Shown: positions 1 through 12,273, counted from the first letter of the stretch. The stretch is DNA of 64,000 nt from Pneumocystis sp. 'macacae' (GCA_018127085.1 CM030722.1:1-64000); one strand, 5' to 3'. The notes: a model not told the origin generated them from the sequence alone. Numbers and translations: made by a program.

Positions 1-849
1 CTTTTAACTGTAAAATTTGTTTCTCTGCTGCTGTTTTAAGTTCTGCTTCAAATTCAGTGCATTTTTCTTTAACCTTATTTTTCAATCCTGTGCATTTTCC
101 TTCTGCTGTAGTATCGCTTGTACATGTGTCTTTTAATTTCGGATTAACATCAAAGTTTCCATCTATGCCCCTTAAATTTTTACAGTATTCTTTTAATTCT
201 TGTTTGCACTGCGCTTCTTCTAAATTATTTTCTTTTTTTAAAATCAATGCCAAAAGAATCTCTTCATCCTCATATACATTCTGCGCTACTTGCGCCCGCC
301 TCTTGACCGCCCGCGCCGCCCCCCGCGCCAAATTCTGAGCCGACTCTTTCTCCGTGGGAACTGCACTGTACATAAAGCTCTTCTCAAGCTCCTTCTCAAG
401 ACGCATTCCAAAGTCCAGGTCCTCTCCAAGGTCCAACCCTGCAAAATCCTTGTCCGAACGCCGATACAGCCGCCTTGTATCAGGCCTCTGGCCAGTCCCA
501 AGCTGCCTCCCATTGCGAACAGATGCCGAATAAGGATCATGGTCTACCGCATTAGTCAAGCAAAAAACGCGCATTCCTGCTGCCGCAGCACGAGGCATTT
601 CTCGGCAACGAATGCGCAAAACGCGCATTCCCGGCCAGAAACGTGCTGCAATGCGCAGCACGCATACAGCCGCTCCGCCGGCTATACAGAAAAAGCCGCA
701 AAACCGCCGACAGAAACGCCAAAAAGCAGCAAAAACGCGCCAAAAAACATACCCTTATGTTCGTCGAAGTCCGGCTTATATCCATCATACATAATGGACG
801 CCAAGGCGCAGCCAATCTGCGCAGAAAGCGCAAGAAGTGCAACTCTCAT
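1..849 (-). CDS. MSG: Major surface glycoprotein (MSG) at the expression site, 5' part
   Basis: Surface antigen gene of Pneumocystis read leftwards off the window edge. Model: exon 1 is 849..753 and encodes a 32-residue signal-peptide-like start (MRVALLALSAQIGCALA) followed by an acidic stretch. The intron is 752..544 (donor GTATGT; branch-like CTAAT just before the acceptor TAG). Exon 2 runs from 543 and stays open to base 1. Exon 2 first encodes the constant UCS leader, then ARAVKRR at the junction element (296..319), then the start of MSG proper: a run ILLALILKKENN and regularly spaced Cys residues within Lys/Glu-rich sequence. The KRR tract fits the known processing of MSG precursors by a kexin-type protease. 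The codon where donor MSG copies have ATG is GCG here, so translation must begin in the UCS; this marks the expression site rather than a silent copy. An upstream in-frame extension to about 930 exists, but the start at 849 gives the better signal peptide. Partial: the rest of the gene lies outside. Confidence 0.85.
296..319 (-). other. Conserved recombination junction element (CRJE)-like sequence
   Basis: A 24-base GC-rich block encoding Ala-Ala-Arg-Ala-Val-Lys-Arg-Arg in frame with the UCS and MSG. In Pneumocystis the CRJE is the short shared sequence at the start of every MSG copy and at the end of the UCS, where gene replacement at the expression site is thought to occur. The core GCGGTCAAG matches what I remember of the rodent and human elements; the flanking codons differ slightly. 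Confidence 0.7.
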
Positions 850-2760
850 GATTGCACAAATGTGATAATGAAGAAGATGGGTGAAGAAGAAAAATATATT
901 CCTTGAGACGCTAAAACGGAAGACGGGCAAGGGGAAAAATATTGACCGCTTACAGAAAAAGCGAACGAATACAGACAGCTGTAGACAGCAAATGCCAACG
1001 GAAACGCACGGGTGGCGCCGAGCACTAGCCGAAACAGGAATAGGGCGGCCGAAACAGGCAAGACACGTACAAGACTACGCCAAAAGCAAACAAGTGCAAG
1101 GTTCATGCCGAGAAAAACAATTTGAGAAACATCGGGACACCCCCTGAAAAGGGGCGGACACACGACACAACGAGGATCCCCTGGCAGAAGACCAGAGACA
1201 GCGCAACGCCAGAAAATATAAAAGGGAGACACCCAAACAGCAAGTCCGCAGCAGACAACGCCGCGGAGCACGCTGGACGAGCACGCGGGCCGCACACGGC
1301 GCGGCCGACAGACGGCCGGCAAAGCAGCCGGCAGAGACAATAGACAAACCAAGCAGAAAGCAAGCAGAACAGGAGACAAAAGCTGCTGGCAGCCAGACCG
1401 AGCAGCTGCCCTGACACTAGAAACAAAAACAGCAGCAAAAACAGACACGCCTGGCAGAAACAGGCGAAGCAGAGCAAAAAAAGACACACTATGACCAAGA
1501 CCAGCCACAGGAGGCTAGCGGGAACCCGCTTACCAGAGAGGAACACCCACCTACCCAAGAGGAACGACGCGTTTACACAGGCCTGCACAAAAAGACAGAA
1601 AACACACACGAAAAAGGCTGGAAGAGGCAGGCTAGACAAGACAGAGTGGAAAATACACACCAGACATCTCAGCAGAACCCCCGTCGCATACCAGAGGACA
1701 CCAGAGGGCAGCAAAGGGCAGCAGGGTGTGGCCCAGCAAGTGCACCCAAGCGACGCCCAGCACACCCGAGACACCCAACAGACGCGTCCAGCATGCACGC
1801 CCGACAGACACCTGACAGGCATACTCGACACATCCCAACATATACCCAACAGCATGCTCCACACACTTGACATCACCTGACATGTATGCACGTATGCACA
1901 TATACCCAGCATGTACACCTGACATATACCCAATATATACCTGACATACACCTGATATACGCTTGACATGCGCTCAATATGCAGGCTCAACATGCAGACT
2001 CAACAAACACACCCAGTAGACACTCAGCTGACAGACACTCGACTGGTGCCCTGCAGGTACTCTGCAAATGCTCAGCACAGCAAACACACGCAGCAGACTC
2101 AGACACCCAGTAGACACACTGAGGTCCCACAAACACGGCTGTCCCGGGACACGGTGTCCCAACGCAGGGCTGTCCCGCTGCTATGCTCTATGCTCTATGC
2201 TGTATGCTACACTGATGCAGTCCAACACCCCACTGCCACCAGACCACCCACACACTCCAATCCCCCTGCACCGCCCCAGGCTCAGATCCCGCCCTGCATC
2301 CCGCCCAGAGTCTTGCCCCGGATCCAGTCTCGGGTCCTCACGCCTCCCTTGCGCCCCGAAGACTCCCTGCTTACAAGCAAAGGCCAGGATGCATACTGCC
2401 AGACGCGCCCCTGAAAACGCGTGTGCTGCCTCCAGCTCTGCCGTCAACCGTGCCCCAAGCCGCGTTTCTGGCACTCCAATGGCCTATCTCTGCATCAAAC
2501 TACCCATTCTGTCTTCTGTCTACACCAGCCTGTCGCACTTTGCCTACTTGACACCCTCAAATACCCCGCCCCGATACCCCGTGTACCCCGGACACCCTCT
2601 TCACCTCGAATCCACCTCGAATCCAGGCCCTTCCACGTGACGCCGGACACCCATTTATTCACGGACACGCTACGGACACACTCTAGACCCATTGCACTTT
2701 ACACTCTGCCTCTATGAACACACTTTGACACACTTTGGACACCCCTTGGTCCTTGGTTTT
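850..2760. promoter_or_regulatory. GC-rich region upstream of the MSG expression site
   Basis: About 1.9 kb of GC-rich, repetitive sequence lying 5' of the UCS start codon, so it should contain the promoter of the expressed MSG. Long open frames exist on both strands (for example 1103..1993 minus), but they are low-complexity by-products of composition and are not called as genes. The plus strand is rich in C and A and poor in G. Composition falls to the AT-rich core value at about 2.76 kb, which looks like the subtelomere/core boundary. No TATA box can be assigned with confidence. Confidence 0.5.
1738..2110. repeat. Degenerate minisatellite with about 11-base period
   Basis: A run of related units of mostly 11 bases (a few of 13), best seen at about 1906-2010: ATACCCAATAT, ATACCTGACAT, ACACCTGATAT, ACGCTTGACAT, GCGCTCAATAT. 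Copies become more diverged towards both ends. It sits about 0.9-1.3 kb upstream of the UCS start codon. Confidence 0.65.
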
Positions 2761-2932
2761 AGCATTTTATTATATTTGTACATCCTCACAATAGATACAC
2801 AAACTAAAAACTAAATATAACCCACCAAAATAACCATATACACATGCCCATGCCAGCTGTCCAGCATAAACCAAGCATTCATAACAAATTATAAGCAATA
2901 TACACCACAGGCTGTCAAGACACCCCAACAAG

Positions 2933-4341
2933 TCAAAGCTGATGGTAAAAACGCAAATTCAGAGGAATCTGGATTTTGAAAGAAGAGCTACGGGAATACT
3001 TGCTCAGCTTAATCAAAAAGAGTCCCAACACACCAACCAACATCACAGTTGCCGAAAAAATCTGTGCCCAGAAAAACACATTGTTAGAGTGAGTCAGGAT
3101 GGCGCCTGCTATGGGTGTCCCGATCAGAAACCCAACACCAGAAAATCCATATGAAACGGCCATCTGGGTACCAAGATAACTCAAATTTGACGACAGCTTT
3201 GCAATCACTGCTGTAGGAAGAGACATGACCGCCCCCGCGAAAAACCCATAGAGAATTGAAAAAATGACAAGACCAACCATAGTGTGGATACCGATCCACA
3301 GATACGTCAAAGCAACCAGGCCTATTGAAGACACGATAAGCATGTTGAGTGGTCCCTTCTGATCTGCAATAAAACTGGGAATAATCCTACCAAAAATAGA
3401 TGCTGAATTTAAAATAGAAATAAAATATGCCGAAAAACTAGATGAGCCGATTGATTTCCCATAAACAGGGATGTAGAAATACGGAAAATAAATGCCAACG
3501 AAAATAAAAAACACCGATATATTGAAAACCATAAACGTGTATTCACCCAGTGAAGAAAAGTTAAATGGAGGGGGTTGTTGATGCGGAATTTTGTACATCT
3601 CCGCGATAACAATAGAAATTAGAATCAATACAAGCGAAATCAGAGCAAACACTCGCATTGTCCAAGCAAAGCCGATCCGATTAATCAGGTTTTGAAAAAG
3701 AAGAGGAAAAACCAGCCCCCCTAAACCTAGTCAGCTCAATGCACTGCATCCATGCCCCAGATACCGATTCCTGCTCCTGACGCTGCAATCCCCATTGCCA
3801 ACGATATGCGTTTGTCAAAATACTTGGCTATCACTCCTAAAGCCGGAATAAAGACACACCCAGACCCAATTCCAATGCAAACACTCTGATAAATAAAAAC
3901 CTGATAGTACTTATTCGCTGTACTTGTCATTAACAACCCAAATATAATCAGAACCGAGCCCACTATGGTCAATAATCGCCCATATCCCCGATCATATGCT
4001 GGGCTAATAAAAAGGCTTATAAGAATAATTCCAAAACCCTGTACTGTTCCAATCCACGAAATACTTGATGCAGATGAATCTTTCAATAATGTTGACTTGT
4101 AGTATGTTTGGAACACGCCATATGAATTAACAATGCCCCTGATTGATTGGTTAGCATTAGACGTTTTACTCATAATTTACCATGCAATAGTAATTAACAA
4201 ATGTGCCTTCAATACTTGCAGCCATGACTCGAGACCTCCGTCCGGAAGGCTTGATTTAGTTCCTGTTGGCTCGTCTATTTTGTCTTTTGCATCCAAACTC
4301 TTGTCTTTTTTTTCTGGAGGATGCCGTTCTTGATTATTCAT
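2933..4341 (-). CDS. Major facilitator superfamily transporter, monocarboxylate-transporter (MCH) type
   Basis: Likely plasma-membrane transporter of the fungal MCH/MCT branch; the substrate cannot be read from sequence. Model: exons 4341..4181, 4138..3765 and 3720..2933, giving 440 residues, the usual size. The N-terminus carries the family signature around the first helix (LPDGGLESWLQVL, then WGIVNSYGVFQTYY across the first intron). Multiple hydrophobic helices follow, with a hydrophilic N-terminal tail of about 35 residues. Introns are 42 and 44 nt, with branch-like CTAAC and CTGAC just before CAG and TAG. It is the first ordinary gene after the GC-rich subtelomere, separated from it by a short AT-rich stretch. 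Pneumocystis has few transporters, so a retained MCH protein could matter for uptake from the host lung (inference). Confidence 0.85.
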
Positions 4342-5495
4342 TTAAAAATAAGCATCTATCGAGCAAATATATTTATGCATCTAAATAAAAACGTTTGTCA
4401 CATATAGCAAAAAATTATCATTAAAAGTGAATATTTTGCAAAGAAACCTTAGTAAATGTACATGTAGTTTTTAATCATTATGCATGTATCATATACATAT
4501 TTATACATTGCACAATCTTAAATATAATGTTTATAATTAATAAAATATTTAAAGCATATACTTCATACACACTGCTATGTTCATTATTTCACGTCTAATG
4601 CCTCGTTAATATTAAGTATCATCCAGTAATGTGTTGATAAAATAGTTATAATAATGTTTGTTTAAAAAAAACATCTTTTCTTTGCTTATAAAATATATAA
4701 TATCTAAAATGCACATAAATTTAGAATAGTATTAAAAACACGTATTTAATAAACTTTTTAGACGTTTTTAAATATCAAAAAGCTTTAAACATATTATATA
4801 TTTCATACTGTAAACACTATTTATATCTATCAAAACTAAATCTAGACAAAAGTAAATATGTATTCATGTTTTTTTTTATTATTTATATAACTTTGAACAA
4901 ACTGATAAAAATAAACCAGTTACTTTACTTTATAGTTATAATGTAATTTATTGGAATTAAACATTAATATTTTTGAATATATAAATATGTAAAATGTGCG
5001 TTAAAGTACAGTTTAAAATGTCTTTTCATAAATATATATGTCATCATAAAAAAATAGTTTTATAAATTTGTATCAGGTTATAAAAATATACTAATTTTTC
5101 ATATTTTTCAATATATACATATCAACAACCATTCATATTTGATTGTTTTAAATAAAAAACGTCTTTTCAAAAAAATATTTTAAAGCACAAAAACACGTTT
5201 ATAGATATATCTTTATACAATAAAAAACAATATACTATACAAATTTGTAAATATATATCATTCTATAATATACACGTGCTAACTTGAATATTAATAGATG
5301 TTTATATATTTTTTATACTTTTTCCCAATATTTATTTGTATTAACTTGATATATACAAATACACAAATATAATAATCCAATCAGACCAAAATAAAAATAA
5401 TAACTTGTGTTTATATATTATGCTTCTCAGAAATAATATAATTATTTTATTCTATACATAATCATAAAATATAAAATTTTAAAAACAAAACTGAA
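4342..5495. other. Intergenic, very AT-rich
   Basis: About 1.15 kb between the transporter's 5' end and the 3' end of transketolase. I see A/T runs and short TATA-like stretches, and no convincing reading frame or RNA gene. Confidence 0.6.
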
Positions 5496-7670
5496 TTAAA
5501 ATGCTCGTCGTATGGGAGATAATATAGGCTTAATATCTTTCCAAAAATCAACCGTTTTTTTAGCTTTTAATGCAACTTCCTCTACAGTAAAACCATACTA
5601 ACAATATATTAATAACTACATATGAACCATTTTCAAACATACTTCTTTGTATATATCTTTGTATGGAGCACTAGCACCAAAAGTATCAAGACCAAATTGC
5701 TCATGAGAATATTTTTTCCATCCCAGCGTAGAATAAACTTCAACACCAAAAACTGGAATACCATCCTTAAGTACACTTAGTTTATAATCAAAATCCTGTT
5801 GATCAAAAACTTCAAAACACTATATTTAATATTAATATAAAATTAAAACAATAAATTTCTTACAGGCATAGAAACCAATCTAGCAGAAAGATTATATTTT
5901 TCCTCAAAAATTTTAATAGCATCAATACAAAGTGATACTTCACTTCCAGTTGATACAATTGTCAAATCTGCAGAACTATTTTCCCGCAAAACATATCCAC
6001 CTTTCAAAGCACCATCAATGGATGTATTTTCAAGATGTGGAAGATTTTGTCGCGACAATGCAATCGTTGATGGCATATTTAAAGAAGTAATAGCAGAATA
6101 ATATGCCGCAGAACACTCATTACCTAATATACATGAATAAAAAAGCAGATACAGGTACAACTCAACCATCAGCAGGACGCCAAAACATCATATTAGGCTG
6201 CGCTCTTAACCATAAAGCCGCTTCTATTGGTTGATGTGTTGGACCGTCTTCCCCTAGCCCAATAGAATCATGAGTAGCAACAACAATTACTCGTAAATGA
6301 GAAATACTAGAAAGTCGAAGACTTCCTGCTGCATAAAAGACAAAATTCAAAAATGTTCCCCCGTAAGGAATAATTGCTCCATATGCAGCTAAACCATTCA
6401 TAATTCCAACCATCGCATGCTCCCTTACTCCGTATCGAATATATCTTCCTGTATAATCTCCTATTTTCGTAGATGGATGCTGAAAATCTACAGCATCTGG
6501 CCACCGAGTAAGGTTAGAGGCGGTTAAATCAGCACTTCCACCCACTAATTCTGGAAGAAGACTCGAAAGTTTTGTAAGAACAATTTCGGAAAGTTTTCGA
6601 GTTGCAACAGGTGGATCTGTAGGCTTATATGTAGGTAAAACTTGCTTAAGATTTTCAGGAAACTGTTTATTTATGCGTCTTTGGAGCTCCTTTGCTAATT
6701 CTGGATATTGTTTTTCATAGTCATCATATAGTTTTAACCATTTTTCACGTATGTCAATTCCTTTAAAAAAAGCCTGACGACAATGTTCATATACATCTTG
6801 AGGAATAACAAACGATTCCTTAGGATTAAACCCAAATTTCTGCTTAACAATCATTGCATCATCATCCTTCAGTGGTGCACCATGCACATTGCACGTTCCT
6901 TGAAGTTTAGAACCGTATCCAATTGTTGTTCTAAGTTGAATCATTGTTGGCAGATCAGAATCCTTTGCCTCCACAATAGCTTTTTCGATTGATTCAATAT
7001 CCGTATCCCCATTATCCACTATAATAACATGCCAATTACACGCACGAAATCTTTCCGCCACGTTATCTGTAAATGTACATTCAATATCGCCATCAATTGA
7101 TATGCCATTACAATCATAGAAACATATTAAATTTTTAAGTTTTAAATGACCTGCCAAAGATGCTGCTTCATAAAAAATACCTTCCATGGCACATCCATCT
7201 CCAAAAAAACAGTATGTATAATTATTAATTATATCAAATCCGGGCCGATTAAAAACAGCTGCTAAATGTGTTTGTGCTATAGCAAGTCCAACCGCATTTG
7301 CAAAACCCTGTCCAAGAGGCCCTGTTGTAACCTCAATCCCTGGTGTTAGAGAAGATTCTGGATGACCCGGTGTTATCGAATTGATTTGGCGAAAACGTTT
7401 CAAATCATCTATAGTAATTTTGTAGCCATATAAGTGCAATATGATATAGTGTAAAACACATGCATGGCCATTTGACAATACAAATCGGTCACGGTTTATC
7501 CATTCTGGATTGTTTGGATCAAATCTCATATGTCGATTAAATAAAACATGTGCACAGGGTGCAAGTGCCATAGGTGCGCCTGGATGTCCTGAATTGCTTT
7601 TCGAAGTAATATCTACAGACAAAACTCGAATTGTATTGATACATTTTTCAGTAATTTTCTTAGGAAACAT
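5496..7670 (-). CDS. TKL1: Transketolase
   Basis: Thiamine-diphosphate enzyme of the non-oxidative pentose phosphate pathway; moves two-carbon ketol units between sugar phosphates in the cytosol. Model: exons 7670..6167, 6123..5864, 5819..5643 and 5597..5496, giving 680 residues, the same length as the yeast enzyme. Visible motifs: SGHPGAPMALAP near residue 27, GPLGQGFANAVG near 115, the thiamine-diphosphate motif GDGCAMEG near 155, and the transketolase signature GEDGPTHQP in the second half. Three introns of about 44-46 nt lie only in the last third; the first uses an unusual donor GTTGAG. Start chosen at 7670 because it gives the standard short N-terminus. Flanked on both sides by gene-free AT-rich DNA. 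Confidence 0.95.
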
Positions 7671-9199
7671 ATCTTAAATATTTTTATTAGAAAATTTTAA
7701 AAATTTAAAATAAACGCGTTTAAAAATGAAAAATAGAGTTAATAATAATACATCAAAATTAATATTTATATTAGTATTTGTTTTAAACTAACTATAATAC
7801 ATGATTTTTCTGTTTTTTTCCTAGAATATAACTTATTCTATAAATATTTATTATATAAATCAATTTTTAAAATAGTTACACTTCTTTTTATTAACATTTA
7901 AACGATATTTTTAAGTATATTAGATTAAATTATGTCAACTTAAAAATTATGTTATATAAATTTTAATATATATTAAAATCTTTCATCTAAATATTATAAT
8001 AGAAATATAAAAATAATTTTTTATTTCAATAACAAATACTTTAAATTAATCGAAACAATAAAGGCTTTCATAATAGATGATTTTAGCTTATTTTAAATGT
8101 ATAACCGAACTTTATAAATATTTGTTTCTATATTCCATAATTTCCAAATATAAAAAATTAAAAAAAATTGGTTTTCTTAAAATATATACTAATATAAAAT
8201 AAAATACATTTTATATAAAAAATTATTTATTCTGAATTGAATCCAAAAACTACATTAATTTTATTTATTTTTTCTAAAATAGTATCTTTTAATTATATTT
8301 TTTATGTAAATTTTAAAATCTATGTAATAACATAAACATATCAATAACTTCAAAATTCATTAAAAATTCAAATTTTAATATGAATATTAAAAAAATATTT
8401 TTAAAAATATATTAAATTCTAAACCTTTTGTTATATTTAAAATGATTTTATAATTAGTTCTAAATAAGTTCTATAATAAAATATTCTATTATATAATTAT
8501 ATAATAAAAATAAATAAATAATTTAATTATTTTCTCAATATTTAATTAGTAAAAATATAATCAATGAATTAAATATGTTATTAAACATAAATATCTAAAA
8601 AATTCACAAAAATTATAAAAAAATGTACATTTATATATTAATAAATATAAATTATCTTTAAAAGTCAAAAATATCTTTATTTTATTTTTAAAACTAATAA
8701 TTATTTTACATTTTAAATGATACCAAATATTGAATGAAAAAGTTTTTCATATCTAATATTCTTATTAAAATATTCATTAAATAAAAAAAATCTACAATCT
8801 TTCGAAAAAAATACGTTAAATCGAATAAATACTTTTTTAAATAAATAAATATATTAAACAATAAGATATATGTTTAAACGTTTTTTATATCATTTTAAAT
8901 AAATATTAACTTTTATACAAGAAAATAATTTAAAATATCAAAAATAAAAGTAAACATACATAAAGTATCGATATTCATCTTTTATACACTAAGAAATACT
9001 ATCTTTAAACCTTTTTAATTACAACCATAAAATACCCAAAATATTCAAAAATATCCTATTTCAAAAATTTTTTTAACAATAAATATTTATAAAAACTAAA
9101 ACGGATAAATAATTTTTTCATACAGAACCAATCATATAATCGCTATTCAATATTTTTTTGAAAACAAAACCAATTATTTAATTAATTACAACCCAAAAA
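7671..9199. other. Gene-free, extremely AT-rich stretch
   Basis: About 1.5 kb upstream of transketolase, composed almost wholly of A/T runs, without a reading frame of note. An ACGCGT sits at 7715-7720, about 50 bases upstream of the transketolase start codon. Confidence 0.6.
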
Positions 9200-10255
9200 T
9201 TATTCATGTGTAATTGAATTCATCTCTGCCTTTCTTTCTTTTTCTACTGACCACCACCAAGCATGTGTCGGATCACATGAATTTAGACCATCGTTCTCCT
9301 CAGACCAAGGTTTATCGAGAATATAATGCACAATTTTAACATCATCATCATCCCATAACTTCTCATGTACAGTACGCAACGTTTTTAACGCATTATATAT
9401 ATACGGTAAAGGCAACCACTTCTTTTCATAAATATAACTTAATAAACTTTGTTCAGCAAAATTAAGCATAATTGAAGGATATTTATCACTATTTTTAACA
9501 TGGTCGAGAATTAAAATGAACTCTTCAGGATTTGGATTTAACACAATAAGCCCAGAATTCAGCATTCCAATACCAAATGTACATGAAATTACTGGAGAAT
9601 TGGAAGGCATTTCTTGCTGTACAGTATAAGCACAATTTGAAGGAACCCTATATAAAACATCCATCAGTAAAAAATAACCCTAGTAAATCTTCCTACCAAG
9701 TCTTAGGATAATGCGGTCTTTTACGTGGATTGCAAACACACGCATGTGCACATGCAATACAACCTTTATCAAGATGAATATCAAACAATTCATCTGCATT
9801 CTTCATAAAAATCATGTCCGAATCAATAAAAACCACTCTTTCATACTCAAATAGCGAAAACACACGCAACTTGTTAAAACATTCATTAAACCTCCGAGTA
9901 TCAGCTCCATAGTCTTGGACTTTTCCCGGATGTAGCGTATCCACATACTTAGTTTTAATACCCGATTTTTGCAAAATAGACAAAGCAGTAGAAGTACACT
10001 TCTATCACGTTCTTAAATTGATCACGGAACAAATAATAACATTACATTTGTATAAATCACTAAAAACGGATAACGAGTCTTGACCTTCTTCAACGTATAA
10101 TGCAACGTCAATACGCCATTCAAATATCCATTTCTTTCACCCAAGTCAGACAAAAGCGTCACCCAACCTGCAGAAAAGACATATTTAGCATCTTATTATA
10201 CAGATCAGCATGTTGCTGTATAAGACCAACATCTTTTCGTAGAATAGTCTTCCAT
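9200..10255 (-). CDS. Glycosyltransferase family 8 (glycogenin-like) protein
   Basis: Sugar-nucleotide-dependent glycosyltransferase of the GT8 fold. Model: exons 10255..10231, 10167..10046, 10001..9697 and 9647..9200, giving 299 residues. Motifs: WVTLLSD at the N-terminus, LTLHYTLKKVKTRYP, the metal-binding FIDSDM (a DxD motif) in the middle, and LNSGLIVLNP towards the C-terminus, all in the family order. The first exon is only 25 nt and its donor is GTTGGT, so the very N-terminus is less certain. Family members include glycogenin and other fungal GT8 enzymes. It lacks the long C-terminal tail of glycogenin, so self-glucosylation cannot be assumed. Confidence 0.8.
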
Positions 10256-10956
10256 ATTTTATCTCAAACAAAAAAAAATTCCTAATAACCTCGTACAAGC
10301 GTTACTCAACAGAAAAATATAAATTTCAAGAGTAGCACAAATGCTCTTCAAGCTCTCAAGCTCTGATCCGTCCAATATCACCGTTTTTAATAGAGAAAAA
10401 GCAATATCCGCTTATGCAAGTACGATAAATCTAAAAGTAAAAAACGCAACCACAGCGCACACATCGTTATCTTAAAACCCTAAAAAAGCCATATCAATCT
10501 GTTCAACAAGCACAAGAAAAACTTAACTAATATACAATTAATATACATATATAACTCAGAATCATAGTTTATAATCAGTATATAAAATTCATTTTCATAA
10601 AATTCAAAAAAATTATTTAAGGTAAAACATATAACTGTTTAAGAATCTAACCTCACTATTTTCGAAAGCATAATTATCTTTAAAACGCCAAAACATTCAG
10701 CAATTTAGCATAAAATACGTTTCAGCTCATGAAAATATTAATTTAAAACGTTAATTTTAGTACATCAACGTGTTAACTAAATACATAAAAATATCCAAAT
10801 AAACCCATAAGCAAAACCACAACGACCCAAAACATATCTAAAATACATCTAATGCAAACATAAGACTGTATTGAAATTGTACTTCTGCCTATATACCCTA
10901 TTATATATACATCAACAAATCAAATTTACTACATATTATTTAAAAAAATACGTTGG
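10256..10956. other. Divergent intergenic region
   Basis: About 700 bases between the start of the GT8 gene (leftward) and the start of the PTPA gene (rightward); must hold both promoters. AT-rich; no RNA gene or specific site recognised. Confidence 0.5.
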
Positions 10957-12273
10957 ATGACCTCTGACACAGCAGCAATACAAATACACTCTAACAAAAA
11001 AAACGACCTATTCCAAGATTATAAAATTCCAGAACGTCGAATTTTTACAAAACAAGACTTAGAACTATTTTATACTTCTAAGACATGCGAAGACATCTTT
11101 AACTTTATTTGCTTACTCAACGATCAAGTACAAGGCGTCTCTCTTTTAGAGACATGCAAAGTTTCTAAGGTAACTTATAAAAAAAATATACTTAGTATTA
11201 ATACACCAGAGTGTGGAACATATTCTTGTCATGCTAGACCAAATCAACATATTAATTGACAAACATCCGCCTATACAAAATATGCAATCAAGATTTGGAA
11301 ATCATGCTTTTCGAGAATTCTATGATGATGTGGAAAAGGTGACTATACAAATATATCCTAATTCATACATATTCACGACTGATCAGTCTGCCAAAACAAT
11401 ACATGGATGGCTTTCATTGCCCGAAAATGCCGTTGCAGAAATTTCAAAATACTTTACTAGTGCATGGGGAAATAGACAGAGAGTAGACTATGGAAGTATG
11501 CATGAACTTCTTTTCCTTTCTTGGCTGTATTTATTCCAATAATTTATACAAATACTAAAATATCAATAGATTTTGTCTATACAAAACAAACATTTTATCT
11601 GCATCAGACGGAAAAGCACTTGTCATTCAAGTGTTTTATCGATATATTTTAACAATGCGTCGTATTCAAACTTTATACTGGCTAGAACCGGCCGGATCAC
11701 ATGGGGCATGGGGACTTGACGACTATCACTTCCTACCTTTTCTCTTTGGCTCAGCACAACTAGTAGGACACAAATATATTAGACCACGAAGCATCCACGA
11801 CAACGATATATTAGAAGCATTTGCAAATGATTTCATGTATTTAGATTATATCCGATTCATCAATTCTGTACAAATACGATCATTATACTATGCACCATAA
11901 TGTCTAACTTAAATAGATCAAAACAGTTTCATTACGTTGGCATTCTCCAATGCTGGATGACATTTCTAGTGTTAAGCAGTGGAAAAACGTTAACACAGGC
12001 ATGCTTAAAATGTATAAAGCAGAAGTCCTAAATAATTTTGCAATCATGCAGCATTATTTATTTGGTCAGCTAATTCCTGCTATTGACGGCATGAATCAAT
12101 GCGATCATAGTGAAATGGAACCAATAAAATGCAATAATGCATGGGGAGATTGTTGTGGTATCCGTATACCAAGCATGATTAGTGCTGCAAGTATAAGCCA
12201 AAAAGACACACTCCGCGTCGTAAACGGTGTATTTAGGCCAGAACTAGACATATCTACAAACACAACAAAATAA
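10957..12273 (+). CDS. Serine/threonine phosphatase 2A activator (PTPA, Rrd/Ypa type)
   Basis: Peptidyl-prolyl isomerase-like activator that helps load the active-site metals of PP2A-type phosphatases. Model: exons 10957..11169, 11210..11526, 11570..11867 and 11917..12273, giving 394 residues. The family hallmark PAGSHGAWGLDDYHFLPF lies in exon 3, followed by the region SLRWHSPMLDDIS across intron 3 and KMYKAEVL in exon 4. N-terminal match: SRFGNHAFREFYD. Introns are 40-49 nt with branch-like TTAAT, CTAAA and CTAAC close to the acceptor. Whether it is the Rrd1 or Rrd2 paralogue is not decided. Confidence 0.93.

Noticed and set aside
286..540. Leftward Arg-rich open frame in the UCS region
   Set aside because: It is an alternative frame of UCS exon 2; the frame encoding the leader and MSG is supported by the splice sites and the MSG motifs.
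846..1508. Leftward open frame of 220 residues ending at the UCS start
   Set aside because: Overlaps the UCS start codon in another frame and has the same compositional bias; better explained as 5' flank of the MSG expression site.
1103..1993. Long leftward open frame (296 residues) upstream of the UCS
   Set aside because: Cys/Leu/Val/Ser-rich low-complexity translation of a GC-rich, repeat-bearing region; no domain, overlapping open frames on the same strand, and it covers the expected UCS promoter.
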